The notes below the pieces were generated by a model. It was given only the letters and a program-made list of their open reading frames with translations. It made no database searches and was not told the DNA's origin. 64,000 nucleotides of DNA, taken from positions 434,001 to 498,000 of the forward strand of contig NZ_CP021744.1 of the NCBI RefSeq assembly GCF_002192455.1. The letters are read 5' to 3'. The stretch comes from Streptomyces albireticuli. GTDB lineage: Bacteria; Actinomycetota; Actinomycetes; Streptomycetales; Streptomycetaceae. The translations under genes and the position numbers were made by a program. This document shows positions 1-8,137 of this stretch, piece after piece. Position 1 is the first letter of the stretch. Every line of letters starts with the position of its first letter.

Positions 1-975
1 TTCGCCCGGTTCAGCCGCCATCTGCGGCGTGGCGAGGTGGTTCCGGTGACGTACCTGGCGCGGGAGTACGCGCTGTTCCGGACGCGTGGCGGGCAGGTCG
101 GCATGATCGACAGCCAGTGCTGTCACATGGGTGCGGACCTGAGCCGCTGCGGCCGGGTGAGCGAGGAGAGGCTGGTCTGCGGTTTCCACGCCTGGGAGTT
201 CGGCACCGACGGGACGTGCCGGAAGATCCCCGGCGCCGGCCGCGTCCCCTCCCGGGCGGTGCAGAGCAGCGTCCCGGTGACCGAGCTGGGCGGCATCATC
301 TGGTTCTGGCACGGGTCGCCGGCCCCGGAGCCCATGGACGAGCTGGCCTTCGCCGAGGACCACCGCCGGCACATGTACCTGGGCGGTGAGGTGCTCGTGT
401 GCCACGCCGATCTGCTGCCGATCGGCGAGCACGTCACCGACGCCGCGCACTGGGCGTACACGCACAGTCCGGGACGGCCGATGGTCTCCGTCCAACTGAC
501 GGACGAGGGGCGCCGGTTCGCGTTCCGGATCCAGCCGGCCGACGCGGACGACTCCCGCATCCACCACTTCCGCCCGTACACCCTGATCTCGATGGCGAGC
601 CCGACGACGGCGGTGGCGACCCCGCAGCCGGGCCCACGGGCGGAGGGGAAACCGCCCCGGATGGCCTTCATCGCCGCCGTGAGCCCCGTGCGGCCCGGCG
701 TCACGCTCGCGACGTGGGGCCTGGTCGTCCGCAAGCTCGGCCCCGACGTGCCGTTCTGGCCGGTCAACCGTCTGTGGGCGGCCTTCCTCGCGCGGCTGGC
801 CAGGCACAACCACCGTGCCGACTTCGACATCCTGCGCTGGATGCGCCCGGTGGCCAGGGACCTCTGGTCGGCCGCGGACGGGCCGACCGTGCGCGCGTAC
901 CGGCGCTTCTACCGGCGCAATCTTCCTCCTGCCGCGGAGGAGCCCGTGGCGGAAGGCGCGTCGGGGAAGGGCTGA
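1..975 (+). CDS. Rieske non-heme iron oxygenase (KshA-like), 5' end missing
   Basis: The reading frame is open to the first base, so the true start lies upstream; an in-frame GTG at 37 is only the first possible internal start. Numbered from that GTG, a Rieske cluster motif is visible as C28-x-H30, 17 residues, then C48-x2-H51. It is followed by a probable mononuclear iron site, D135-x2-H138-x4-H143. This pairing is diagnostic of ring-hydroxylating oxygenase alpha subunits and of single-component relatives such as 3-ketosteroid 9-alpha-hydroxylase, which insert oxygen using electrons from a separate reductase. No reductase or ferredoxin gene is adjacent, so the substrate cannot be read from context. 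Family confidence is high; the steroid link is only a resemblance in overall layout. Confidence 0.85.
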   Translation, partial: FARFSRHLRRGEVVPVTYLAREYALFRTRGGQVGMIDSQCCHMGADLSRCGRVSEERLVCGFHAWEFGTDGTCRKIPGAGRVPSRAVQSSVPVTELGGIIWFWHGSPAPEPMDELAFAEDHRRHMYLGGEVLVCHADLLPIGEHVTDAAHWAYTHSPGRPMVSVQLTDEGRRFAFRIQPADADDSRIHHFRPYTLISMASPTTAVATPQPGPRAEGKPPRMAFIAAVSPVRPGVTLATWGLVVRKLGPDVPFWPVNRLWAAFLARLARHNHRADFDILRWMRPVARDLWSAADGPTVRAYRRFYRRNLPPAAEEPVAEGASGKG

Positions 976-1086
976 CCGCCGCCCGGCACCACTTGGGCGG
1001 AACACCGGCGTCGGCGTGGAACACCCGTTCCCGGGCGGCCTTAGGATCCCTTGGTGATCACAGGCAGCTACCGAGGGAAGCCGGCG

Positions 1087-1755
1087 ATGAGGAACAAGTG
1101 GGGGACCGCGGCCGCGGTCTTGGCCGTCGGCGTGCTCGCCGCGGGATGCGGGTCCGGCGACGACGGGAAGGGCGGGCCGCCGACGGCGAAGAAGCTCGCC
1201 GCGGACACCGGCACGCGCTACAAGGAAGTCCGTGTGCCCACGCTGGAAGGCATGACCTGCGACAAGGGCAACGGTGGCTTCCACTTCGGGAGCGACCTGG
1301 ACATGGGGGTGTACGGCGACGACGGCCTCAAGGAGGTCAAGAACACCGGGGAGGACCGCGTCTCCTGCTTCGGCGCGACACGCATCACCCTCGGCAAGGG
1401 CGGGTCGCGGGCGACCGTCCCGGACCTCACCACCCAGACGACCCTGTACGAAAAGGTCGCGGACCCCGCCGCCGCGCTGGACAAGGTCTTCTCCCGCACC
1501 ATGGAGCTGGAGAAGGGCTACGGCCGGAACCCGGTCGGCGAGCCGAAGGCCTTCACCACCAAGAACCTGGTGCTCAAGTGCCAGCAGAACGTCAGCGACA
1601 CCTTCCCGATGACGACCTGCTTCTGGGCCGACTACGGCGCCGTCGGCGTCGTCGACTTCTTCCCGCCGGACGGCAAGCACGTCCCGGTCGACGAAGCGGC
1701 CGCCCAGGCGCACGAGTTCGCCACGGGAGCCCTCGCGGCTCCCGGCTCCTCCTGA
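1087..1755 (+). CDS. Secreted lipoprotein of unknown function
   Basis: This 222-aa protein starts with a short basic N-terminus, a hydrophobic stretch and a lipobox LAAGC with the lipidated Cys at residue 21, so it should be anchored to the outer face of the membrane. I chose ATG 1087 because the upstream in-frame GTG at 1051 would bury the signal peptide behind 12 residues. The mature part begins with a Gly/Asp/Lys-rich linker and contains several cysteines (motifs MTCDKG, RVSCFG, LKCQQ, TTCFW) that could form disulfides. I recognise no enzyme motif. It stands alone between the Rieske oxygenase and the AraC regulator, on the same strand as both. Confidence 0.75.
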   Translation: MRNKWGTAAAVLAVGVLAAGCGSGDDGKGGPPTAKKLAADTGTRYKEVRVPTLEGMTCDKGNGGFHFGSDLDMGVYGDDGLKEVKNTGEDRVSCFGATRITLGKGGSRATVPDLTTQTTLYEKVADPAAALDKVFSRTMELEKGYGRNPVGEPKAFTTKNLVLKCQQNVSDTFPMTTCFWADYGAVGVVDFFPPDGKHVPVDEAAAQAHEFATGALAAPGSS

Positions 1756-1842
1756 CCCCGGCGAGGCGCCGCGCGGGCCCGCGGGGACCGCGCTGTGAGC
1801 CCGGCCATAGGCCGGAACGCGCCGGTCTGCGAGCATGCGCCG

Positions 1843-2670
1843 ATGGGAGCGGAAGGCGAGCACGCACGGCTGTGGACCGCGGCGGGCAGTCCACAGGTGG
1901 AGCTCCTGGCCGCCCGCTTCGAGCGCTTCGCCTTCGACCGGCACAGCCATGAGCAGCTCTCGCTGGGCGTCATCGAACAGGGCGCCGAGGGGCTGCACAT
2001 GGCCGGCGGCACGGTGGTGGTGCCGGCCGGGCAGCTGGTGATCATCAACCCCGGGCAGGTGCACACCGGCTTCGCCGCCGGGGAGTCCGGCTGGCGGTAC
2101 CGGATGTTCTACTTCGACACCGCGATGGTCGACGAGCTGGCCCGCGAGCACCTGGGCGCCGGCGGCGTCTGGTTCCCGGACACGGCCGTACGGGACGCCG
2201 AACTGTTCGCCCGGCTGCGCCGCGTCCACCATGAGCAGGAGCGGGCCGGCGACCCGCTGACCGCCGAGTCCCTGCTGCTCGACGGCCTGGGCGCGGTGCT
2301 GCGCCGGCACGCCCGTACCGGCCGGGTCTCCTCCGCCGAGGCCGCCCAGGGGGCGCGCCGGGGCCCGGACCTGGCCCGGCAGTTGCTGCACGACCGGTGG
2401 ACGGAGCCCGTCACCGTCGCCGAGCTCAGCGCCGCCGCGGGCATGCCGCGGGCGTCGCTCATCGCCGCCTTCCGCCGGGCGTACGGGCTGCCGCCGCACG
2501 CCTATCTGCTGCGGCTGCGCGCCAACCGCGCCCGGCGCCTGCTCCTGGCCGGGGAGCGGCCGGCCGAGGTGGCGGCCGCCACGGGGTTCTCCGACCAGGC
2601 GCACCTGACACGGGTCTGCAAGCGGTACTTCGGGGTCACGCCGGGGGCCATCCGCGCCCTCCGCGCCTGA
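1843..2670 (+). CDS. AraC-family transcriptional regulator
   Basis: A 275-aa regulator. The N-terminal half is an AraC-type cupin sensing domain (FDRHSHEQLSLGVIEQG followed by a beta-rich stretch with PGQVHTG). The C-terminal ~100 residues carry two helix-turn-helix units, the first at VAELSAAAGMPRASLIAAFR and the second around AEVAAATGFSDQAHLTRVCK, ending with the family signature FGVTPGAIR. ATG 1843 is preferred; GTG 1795 in the same frame would add 16 residues with no domain. It lies 99 bases upstream of a lactate-permease-family gene on the same strand, so it may control that transporter or respond to its substrate. The ligand is unknown. Confidence 0.88.
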   Translation: MGAEGEHARLWTAAGSPQVELLAARFERFAFDRHSHEQLSLGVIEQGAEGLHMAGGTVVVPAGQLVIINPGQVHTGFAAGESGWRYRMFYFDTAMVDELAREHLGAGGVWFPDTAVRDAELFARLRRVHHEQERAGDPLTAESLLLDGLGAVLRRHARTGRVSSAEAAQGARRGPDLARQLLHDRWTEPVTVAELSAAAGMPRASLIAAFRRAYGLPPHAYLLRLRANRARRLLLAGERPAEVAAATGFSDQAHLTRVCKRYFGVTPGAIRALRA

Positions 2671-2769
2671 GCGGGCCCTCCCCCGCGACTTTCGTTCAAG
2701 ATCGCCGGCGGTCGTCGCCGCGAAGCTGTGCGGCGGCCGTACAGCAAGAGACGAAAGGCGGCTCGAACG

Positions 2770-4245
2770 ATGGTGTGGGCGATAGCGGTTTCCCCGCTCG
2801 TCATGGTGCTGGGAATGATCACGGGGCTGCGCAGACCGGCGCACTGGGCGGCGGTCGCGGGCGCCGCCCTGGCGGCGGTGCTGATCTGGTGGCTGCCGGA
2901 CTTCACCCTGCCGGACGATGTGCTGACCGAGGGCGCCGGAGGAGCCGGGCTGCTGGTGCTCAACGCCGCCGCGGTGATGCTGCCCGGGGTCTATCTGAGC
3001 CAGGTGCTCACCCGCCGCGAGGTGCACCGGTCGTTGCAGGAGTGGGTGCGGGGGCTGCCGCTGCCGGGGCCCGCGACGATCGCGCTGGTGGTGGCGGGCA
3101 TCGCCCCCACTGTGGAGGCGCTCACCGGCTTCGGGGTGTCGCTGCTGGTCACCGTGCCCGTGCTGCTGGCCCTGGCGCCGGCCCCGACCGCGCTGCGGCA
3201 GGCCATGCTCGGCATGAACATCATGCCGTGGGGCACCCTCGGCCTCGCCACCGTCATCGGCGCCGGGCTCACCGGGCGGGGGACGGCCGCCATGGGCACC
3301 GCCACCGCCGTCACCAGTTGCCTGGTCTTCCCGCTGGTGACCGTGTGGGCGGCGCTGCTGACCCGGCCGAAGCACCGGTTCCGTACGGCCGTCATGGCCG
3401 CGGGCGCGGGTGCCGCGCTCTCACTCGGGCTGCTGGCGTTCAACCGGGCGGGCGTGGTCCAGCCCGCGGGCGTCCTGGCCGGGCTGTCCACGACGGCCGC
3501 CGGGCTGGTGCTGTGCACCGTCCGCCGGTCCCGGTCCGGCGGCGGGACCGGACCGGGTGAGGCGCCCGCGGGCCGGCTGCTGCCGCCGGCCTCGGTCCTG
3601 CGCGCGTACGGCCTCGTCCTCGGCGGGATCGCCGTCACCCGCGCGGTCAAGGCCCTGGGCGTCCCGCCCCTGGAACTGCACGCGGGCAACGCGAGCTTCG
3701 CGCTGCTGTCCTCGCCGTGCCTGCCGTTGCTGGCCGCCGCGCTGGTGCTGGACCGGGGCCGTCCGAACGGCCCGGACGCCCGCGCCGCGCTGGTCCGGGT
3801 CGGCCGGCCGCTGCTCGCCCTGACCGGGTTCGTCGCCCTCGGCCGGCTGATGGCGGACAGCGGCATGATCGGGGAGCTGGGCTCGGCGGTCGCCGGATCG
3901 CCGGCGCTGGTCATCGCGCTGGTCGCACCGGCGCTCGGCATGCTCAGCGGCTTCATCACCGGCTCGAACGTCGGCGGCAACGCGCTGATGATGCCGCTTC
4001 AGGAACGCCTCGCCCCCGGCGGCGACGGCCTCGACGCGTGGTTCGCGGCCCTCCAGAACAGCGCGGCGGGCCACACCGTCTTCACCTCGCTGCCGATGAT
4101 CATGCTGATCCTGGCGGTGGCGGGTGACCGCGCGAAGACCGCGGGCGTCTCCGAACACACCTTGCTGCGCTTCGGCCTGCGGGTGGCGGCGGCGGTGTAC
4201 GCGGCGTTGGCGGTGACGGCGGTCGCCCTGGTCTCCTTCGCGTGA
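2770..4245 (+). CDS. L-lactate permease (LctP) family transporter
   Basis: A 491-aa integral membrane protein made of a dozen or more hydrophobic segments. The signature EALTGFGVS near residue 118 and the GFITGSNVGGNALM stretch near residue 400 are typical of the LctP/GlcA family (TC 2.A.14), which imports lactate, glycolate or related hydroxy-acids with protons. The length is slightly below the usual ~540 aa. ATG 2770 is preceded by a purine-rich GAAAGG, whereas the upstream in-frame starts give a basic, non-membrane N-terminus. It follows the AraC regulator on the same strand, which suggests regulated carboxylate uptake. No lactate dehydrogenase gene is adjacent, so the substrate is inferred from family only. 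Confidence 0.85.
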   Translation: MVWAIAVSPLVMVLGMITGLRRPAHWAAVAGAALAAVLIWWLPDFTLPDDVLTEGAGGAGLLVLNAAAVMLPGVYLSQVLTRREVHRSLQEWVRGLPLPGPATIALVVAGIAPTVEALTGFGVSLLVTVPVLLALAPAPTALRQAMLGMNIMPWGTLGLATVIGAGLTGRGTAAMGTATAVTSCLVFPLVTVWAALLTRPKHRFRTAVMAAGAGAALSLGLLAFNRAGVVQPAGVLAGLSTTAAGLVLCTVRRSRSGGGTGPGEAPAGRLLPPASVLRAYGLVLGGIAVTRAVKALGVPPLELHAGNASFALLSSPCLPLLAAALVLDRGRPNGPDARAALVRVGRPLLALTGFVALGRLMADSGMIGELGSAVAGSPALVIALVAPALGMLSGFITGSNVGGNALMMPLQERLAPGGDGLDAWFAALQNSAAGHTVFTSLPMIMLILAVAGDRAKTAGVSEHTLLRFGLRVAAAVYAALAVTAVALVSFA

Positions 4246-4504
4246 GGCCCGCCGGGGTGCCGGGTGGTGAGGTCGGTCGCCCCGGGGGAAGTCGCGGGCC
4301 CCGGCCTCGCGACGGGCGCCACCGGCGGCAAGGGCGTTTACCAAAAGGTTTCTTCACGGCGGGTCCGGGTACGCGCCGTGTCACCGGCGACCGGCCCCGT
4401 CCGCGCGACCGCCCGGAAAGCGCGGCCTTATCCGGGATATCCTCTTCCATCAGGACATCCGGCCTCTTTATGGGTCGAAACAGCGATGAGTGGGGGACAG
4501 ACCC

Positions 4505-5248
4505 TTGGTGACGTGGCCTCAGCGGCGGCTGACCGGGCTGGTGGCGGTGGTGTGCGCGGCCGGTATCGCGCTCTCCGGCTGCGGCAAGCAGGCGGACAAG
4601 CAGACTTCCGACGACCGGGCGTCGTCGTCCGCCCCGGCGGCGGACGGCAAGGGCACCGGCAAGGGGGGCAAGGGAGACAAGGGGGGCAAGGAGGTCCTGC
4701 CGGGACTGCCCTCGACGGCGGAGGCCCGGAAGGCGCTGGAGAAGCTCACGGTGGCCAAATGGCGTCCGATGACCGGCTACAGCCGCAACGCCTTCCCGCA
4801 CTGGGCCCAGCAGGGCGACCGGTGCGACACCCGCGAGACCGTCCTGGAGCGCGACGGCCAGGGCGTGAAGCGGGACGACCAGTGCCGCGCGGTCTCCGGC
4901 ACCTGGCACAGCCTGTACGACGACAAGACCCTCACCGCGGCCTCGCAGGCCGACATCGACCACATGGTCCCGCTGGCCAACGCGTGGCGTTCGGGTGCGG
5001 ACACATGGACGACCGAGAAGCGCAAGCAGTTCGCGAACGACCTGACGCACCCGCAGTTGCTGGCCTCCTCCGCCGCCTCGAACCGCAGCAAGGGTGACCA
5101 GGGCCCGGACCAGTGGCAGCCCCCGGCCAAGGGCGCCTGGTGCGTCTACGGCCGCGCCTGGACCTCGGTGAAGGACACCTATGGCCTGACCGTCACCGAG
5201 GACGAGAAGAAGATGCTGGGCACGATGCTGGGTACCTGCACCTCATGA
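4505..5248 (+). CDS. HNH-endonuclease-family lipoprotein (DUF1524/GmrSD-C-like)
   Basis: A ~247-aa secreted protein. The N-terminus has a hydrophobic core ending in the lipobox ALSGC, followed by a Gly/Lys-rich linker (repeated GKGG/GDKGG). The C-terminal half carries the beta-beta-alpha-metal signature DIDHMVPLANAWRSG and the downstream NRSKGD..P..W motif, as seen in secreted HNH nucleases of actinomycetes. Four cysteines in this half may form disulfides. TTG 4505 or GTG 4508 is favoured because GGGGGACAG precedes them at proper spacing; GTG 4490 is also in frame. The likely role is surface-exposed DNA or RNA hydrolysis, for nutrition or competition. Its stop overlaps the start of the next gene. 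Confidence 0.82.
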   Translation: MVTWPQRRLTGLVAVVCAAGIALSGCGKQADKQTSDDRASSSAPAADGKGTGKGGKGDKGGKEVLPGLPSTAEARKALEKLTVAKWRPMTGYSRNAFPHWAQQGDRCDTRETVLERDGQGVKRDDQCRAVSGTWHSLYDDKTLTAASQADIDHMVPLANAWRSGADTWTTEKRKQFANDLTHPQLLASSAASNRSKGDQGPDQWQPPAKGAWCVYGRAWTSVKDTYGLTVTEDEKKMLGTMLGTCTS

Positions 5249-5520
5249 CACAGCAACCCGAGCAGTATCTGGACAAGGTGACGGCGGGCCCGGGCGGGGT
5301 GATGACCGACGACGTCGGCGTCGTCACGGGCGACCTCACGATCGTCACCACGTCCCGTGACGGCCGCGACGCGGAGGTCACCGTGCAGTACACCGGTGCC
5401 GAGGAGTGGTACACGATGACCGGCAGCCCCGTTCCCGTCCCGCCCACCGGTCTCCACGCCCTCCACGACGCCGTCCTCGCGGCCGCGCGGGCCGGCGGCG
5501 GAGCCGAGGTCCCGCGATAG
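5245..5520 (+). CDS. Small cytosolic protein of unknown function, coupled to the HNH lipoprotein gene
   Basis: A 91-aa acidic protein with no signal peptide or membrane segment. The predicted core alternates strand-like segments (DLTIVTTSRDGRDAEVTVQY, EEWYTMTGSPVPV) and ends in a helix rich in alanine. The ATG overlaps the TGA of the nuclease gene by four bases (ATGA), which implies translational coupling and a shared mRNA. I recognise no family. Its position directly after a secreted nuclease and its cytosolic nature would fit an accessory or protective role, but nothing in the sequence proves this. Confidence 0.65.
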   Translation: MTQQPEQYLDKVTAGPGGVMTDDVGVVTGDLTIVTTSRDGRDAEVTVQYTGAEEWYTMTGSPVPVPPTGLHALHDAVLAAARAGGGAEVPR

Positions 5521-5546
5521 CTCCGGCCCCGGCCGGCAGGGGCTGA

Positions 5547-5578
5547 CGCCGGGAGAGCGAGGAGACGCTCTCCCGGCG
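5547..5578. terminator. Hairpin terminator between convergent genes
   Basis: A perfect inverted repeat with 12-bp arms (GCCGGGAGAGCG and its complement, loop AGGAGA; one further flanking C-G pair) sits between the 3' ends of the small coupled gene and the oppositely oriented MMPL gene. It lacks a T-run, which is common for actinomycete terminators. Confidence 0.7.
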
Positions 5579-5651
5579 GCGGGGTCGGACCGCTTCCGCT
5601 GCGACGACCGGGTGACTTCCGGAAGGAATCACGGACGGGGCGCGGGCCCTC

Positions 5652-7940
5652 TCACGAGGCCGCGTCCGTCCCCTCGGTGTCGACGTGCGGCAGCACCCGT
5701 TCCAGCCAGGCCGGCGTCCACCAGGCGGAGCTGCCGAGCAGGGTCATCAGCGCGGGCACGAGCAGCAGCCGGACGACCGTGGCGTCGATGAGCACGCTCA
5801 CGGCCAGGCCCACGGCGAGCATCTTCACCACGATGCTGTCGCTGACGATGAAGGCGGCGAAGACGCTGACCATGATGAGGGCCGCGCAGGTGATGACCCG
5901 GGCCGTGATCTCCAGGGCGTGCGCGACGCTGCCCTTCGCGTCCCCCGTGCGCAGCCAGGCCTCGTGGATGCGGGCGAGCAGGAAGATCTCGTAGTCCATG
6001 CTCAGTCCGAAGACGATGGCGAACATCATCATCGGTACGTAGCTCTCGATCGGGACGGTGCCGGCGACGCCCAGGGCCGGGCCGCCCCAGCCCCACTGGA
6101 AGACGGCGACGACCACGCCGTAGGAGGCGGCGATGGACAGGACGTTGAGGGCCGCCGCCTTGAGGGCCACCAGGACCCCGTGGAAGACCACGAGAACGAT
6201 GAGGAAGGCCAGGGCGACGACGGCGGCGATGATCAGCGGGAGGCGCGCGGCGAGGATGTCGACGAAGTCGGCCTGGGTGGCGGTCGTGCCGGTCACGTAG
6301 CCGCGGGCGGCGGTGCCGGACACCGCCCCCGGCAGCGTGTCGTCCTTGAGGCGGTTCACGAGGTCGGTCGTCGCGGCGTCCTGGGGCGCGGTCGCGGAGA
6401 ACGCGGTGGCGACGAGGACGTCGCCGTCGGGCGTCGGTGCGAGCGGGGTGACCTCCGCCGTGCCGGGCGGGTTCGCCAGCGCCTTGGCCGCCTTGGCGGC
6501 CAGCGCGGGCCGGTCGGTGGCGGGAACCCGGCTCTGGTCGATGACGAGGGTCAGCGGGCCGTTGGCGCCCGGGCCGAAGGCCCGCGAGGTCAGGTCGTAG
6601 GCGCGGCGGTCGGTGAAGCTCTCGGGGTCGGCGCCGTCCCCGATGTGGCCGAGCCGGATGAACAGCAGCGGGACGGCGAGCACGGCGATGGCCAGGACTC
6701 CGGCGGCCAGGAACCACCAGGGTCTGCGCTCGACCCGGCGCGCGTACCGGTGCCAGGGGCCGGGCGCGCCGCCGCCTCCTGTGTTCCCTTCCGCGCTCCC
6801 TTCCGGGCTTCCTTCCGCGACGGGGGTGCGTACGCGCAGCCGGTCGATGCGCGTGCCGACGAGGCCGAGCAGGGCGGGTACGAGCGTGAGCGCGCCCAGG
6901 ACGGCGGAGACCACCGTGACGGCGGCCGCCACGCCGAGCTTGCCGATGAAGGAGACCCCGGAGACCCACAGCCCCATCAGGGCGACGATGACGGTGCACC
7001 CGGAGACCAGTACGGCGCGGCCGCTGGTGGCCATGGCCAGGCCCGCGCTCCGGGCCGGGTCCATGCCGTCCATGACGTGCTGGCGGTGCCGGGTGAGGAG
7101 GAAGAGGGCGTAGTCGATGCCCACGCCCAGCCCGATCATCGTGGCCAGCGTCGGTGAGACGGTGGCGAAGGTGAAGGCCGCCGCCAGCAGCGCCAGGACG
7201 CTCAGGCCGATGACGACGCCGGCGAGGGCGGTCACCAGCGGCAGGACGGCGGCCAGGACGCTGCCGAAGCCTGCCAGCAGGACCACGATCGCCACCGCGA
7301 AGCCGATGAGCTCGCTGGCCCTGTCGCTCGGTTCGGGACGGGCGAGCTCGCCCAGCGGCCCGCCGTACTCCACCTGGACGCCGGCCGCGCGCAAGGGCCG
7401 CACGGCACGGTCGACGCCGTCGAGGTAGGAGGACCCCAGGGTCGCGGGCGGGGTGTCGAGGCGCACGGTGATGTACGCGGTCTTCTGGTCGCCGGACAGC
7501 GGCCCGGTGGTCCGGCCGCCGGAGGGCCGCTGCCCGGGGGGCGTTCCGGGCGGCGGCAGGGGGTTCTGGACGGACAGGACGTGCGGCAGCTTCCGCAGGT
7601 CGGTGACGGCCTGGGAGACCTGGCCGGCGTAGCGGGTCAGCGGCGTGGAGGCGTCGTGGAGGACCACTTGCCCGCTGAAGCCGCCGGCCGCCGGATCGTG
7701 GGCCTTGAGGACGTCGGCGCCGTCCTGCGACTGGGTGGACGGCAGCGAGAAGTCGTCGGAGTACTTCCCGCCGAACGCCCGCTCCAGGGCGTGCGTGCCG
7801 CCCAGGCAGACGAGCCACAGGGCGATGACCACCAGGAAGTGCCGGGCGCACCAGTGCCCCGTCCGCCCCAGCCATCCCGCCGGGGGCCCGGACGAGCGGT
7901 GCGGGCCGGTGTCCGGCGGCGGCGGAGGTCGCGAGGTCAC
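5652..7940 (-). CDS. MMPL-family (RND superfamily) exporter
   Basis: A 762-aa membrane protein with the classical MMPL layout: a first transmembrane helix, a large extracytoplasmic loop, a five-helix bundle, then a second loop and bundle, about 12 helices in all. The motif GLGVGIDYALFLLTRHR in the first half and FGLSMDYEIFLLARIHE in the second are the paired intramembrane Asp-Tyr motifs that carry protons in actinobacterial MmpL proteins. Such pumps export lipids, siderophores or antibiotics across the cytoplasmic membrane. The start is GTG 7940, with only a weak upstream purine stretch. It is divergent from the FAD/Rieske oxidoreductase gene, 197 bases away. No cargo biosynthesis genes lie beside it and no TetR regulator is adjacent. 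Confidence 0.92.
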   Translation of the reverse strand: MTSRPPPPPDTGPHRSSGPPAGWLGRTGHWCARHFLVVIALWLVCLGGTHALERAFGGKYSDDFSLPSTQSQDGADVLKAHDPAAGGFSGQVVLHDASTPLTRYAGQVSQAVTDLRKLPHVLSVQNPLPPPGTPPGQRPSGGRTTGPLSGDQKTAYITVRLDTPPATLGSSYLDGVDRAVRPLRAAGVQVEYGGPLGELARPEPSDRASELIGFAVAIVVLLAGFGSVLAAVLPLVTALAGVVIGLSVLALLAAAFTFATVSPTLATMIGLGVGIDYALFLLTRHRQHVMDGMDPARSAGLAMATSGRAVLVSGCTVIVALMGLWVSGVSFIGKLGVAAAVTVVSAVLGALTLVPALLGLVGTRIDRLRVRTPVAEGSPEGSAEGNTGGGGAPGPWHRYARRVERRPWWFLAAGVLAIAVLAVPLLFIRLGHIGDGADPESFTDRRAYDLTSRAFGPGANGPLTLVIDQSRVPATDRPALAAKAAKALANPPGTAEVTPLAPTPDGDVLVATAFSATAPQDAATTDLVNRLKDDTLPGAVSGTAARGYVTGTTATQADFVDILAARLPLIIAAVVALAFLIVLVVFHGVLVALKAAALNVLSIAASYGVVVAVFQWGWGGPALGVAGTVPIESYVPMMMFAIVFGLSMDYEIFLLARIHEAWLRTGDAKGSVAHALEITARVITCAALIMVSVFAAFIVSDSIVVKMLAVGLAVSVLIDATVVRLLLVPALMTLLGSSAWWTPAWLERVLPHVDTEGTDAAS

Positions 7941-8137
7941 ATCTCATTGGAAGCCGGACGGCTCCGCTCGGCACGCCCTCGGGGAGGAACGGGTGAACGC
8001 CGGGGAACGGGTCGAAGGTGATCGGCGCGCGGTCCCGGACCGTCACCGCGCCCTCGGGCCCGCGGCACGTCCGGCCGCCACTGATCTGTTCGGGGCCCGC
8101 GCGTTAGCCGTGGCGGGCGCCGGGAACATGGAAGTGC

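Noticed and set aside
399..1952. A 517-aa plus-strand frame spanning the Rieske and lipoprotein genes
   Set aside because: It overlaps two genes with clear motifs in other frames and consists of Arg/Gly/Pro-rich sequence.
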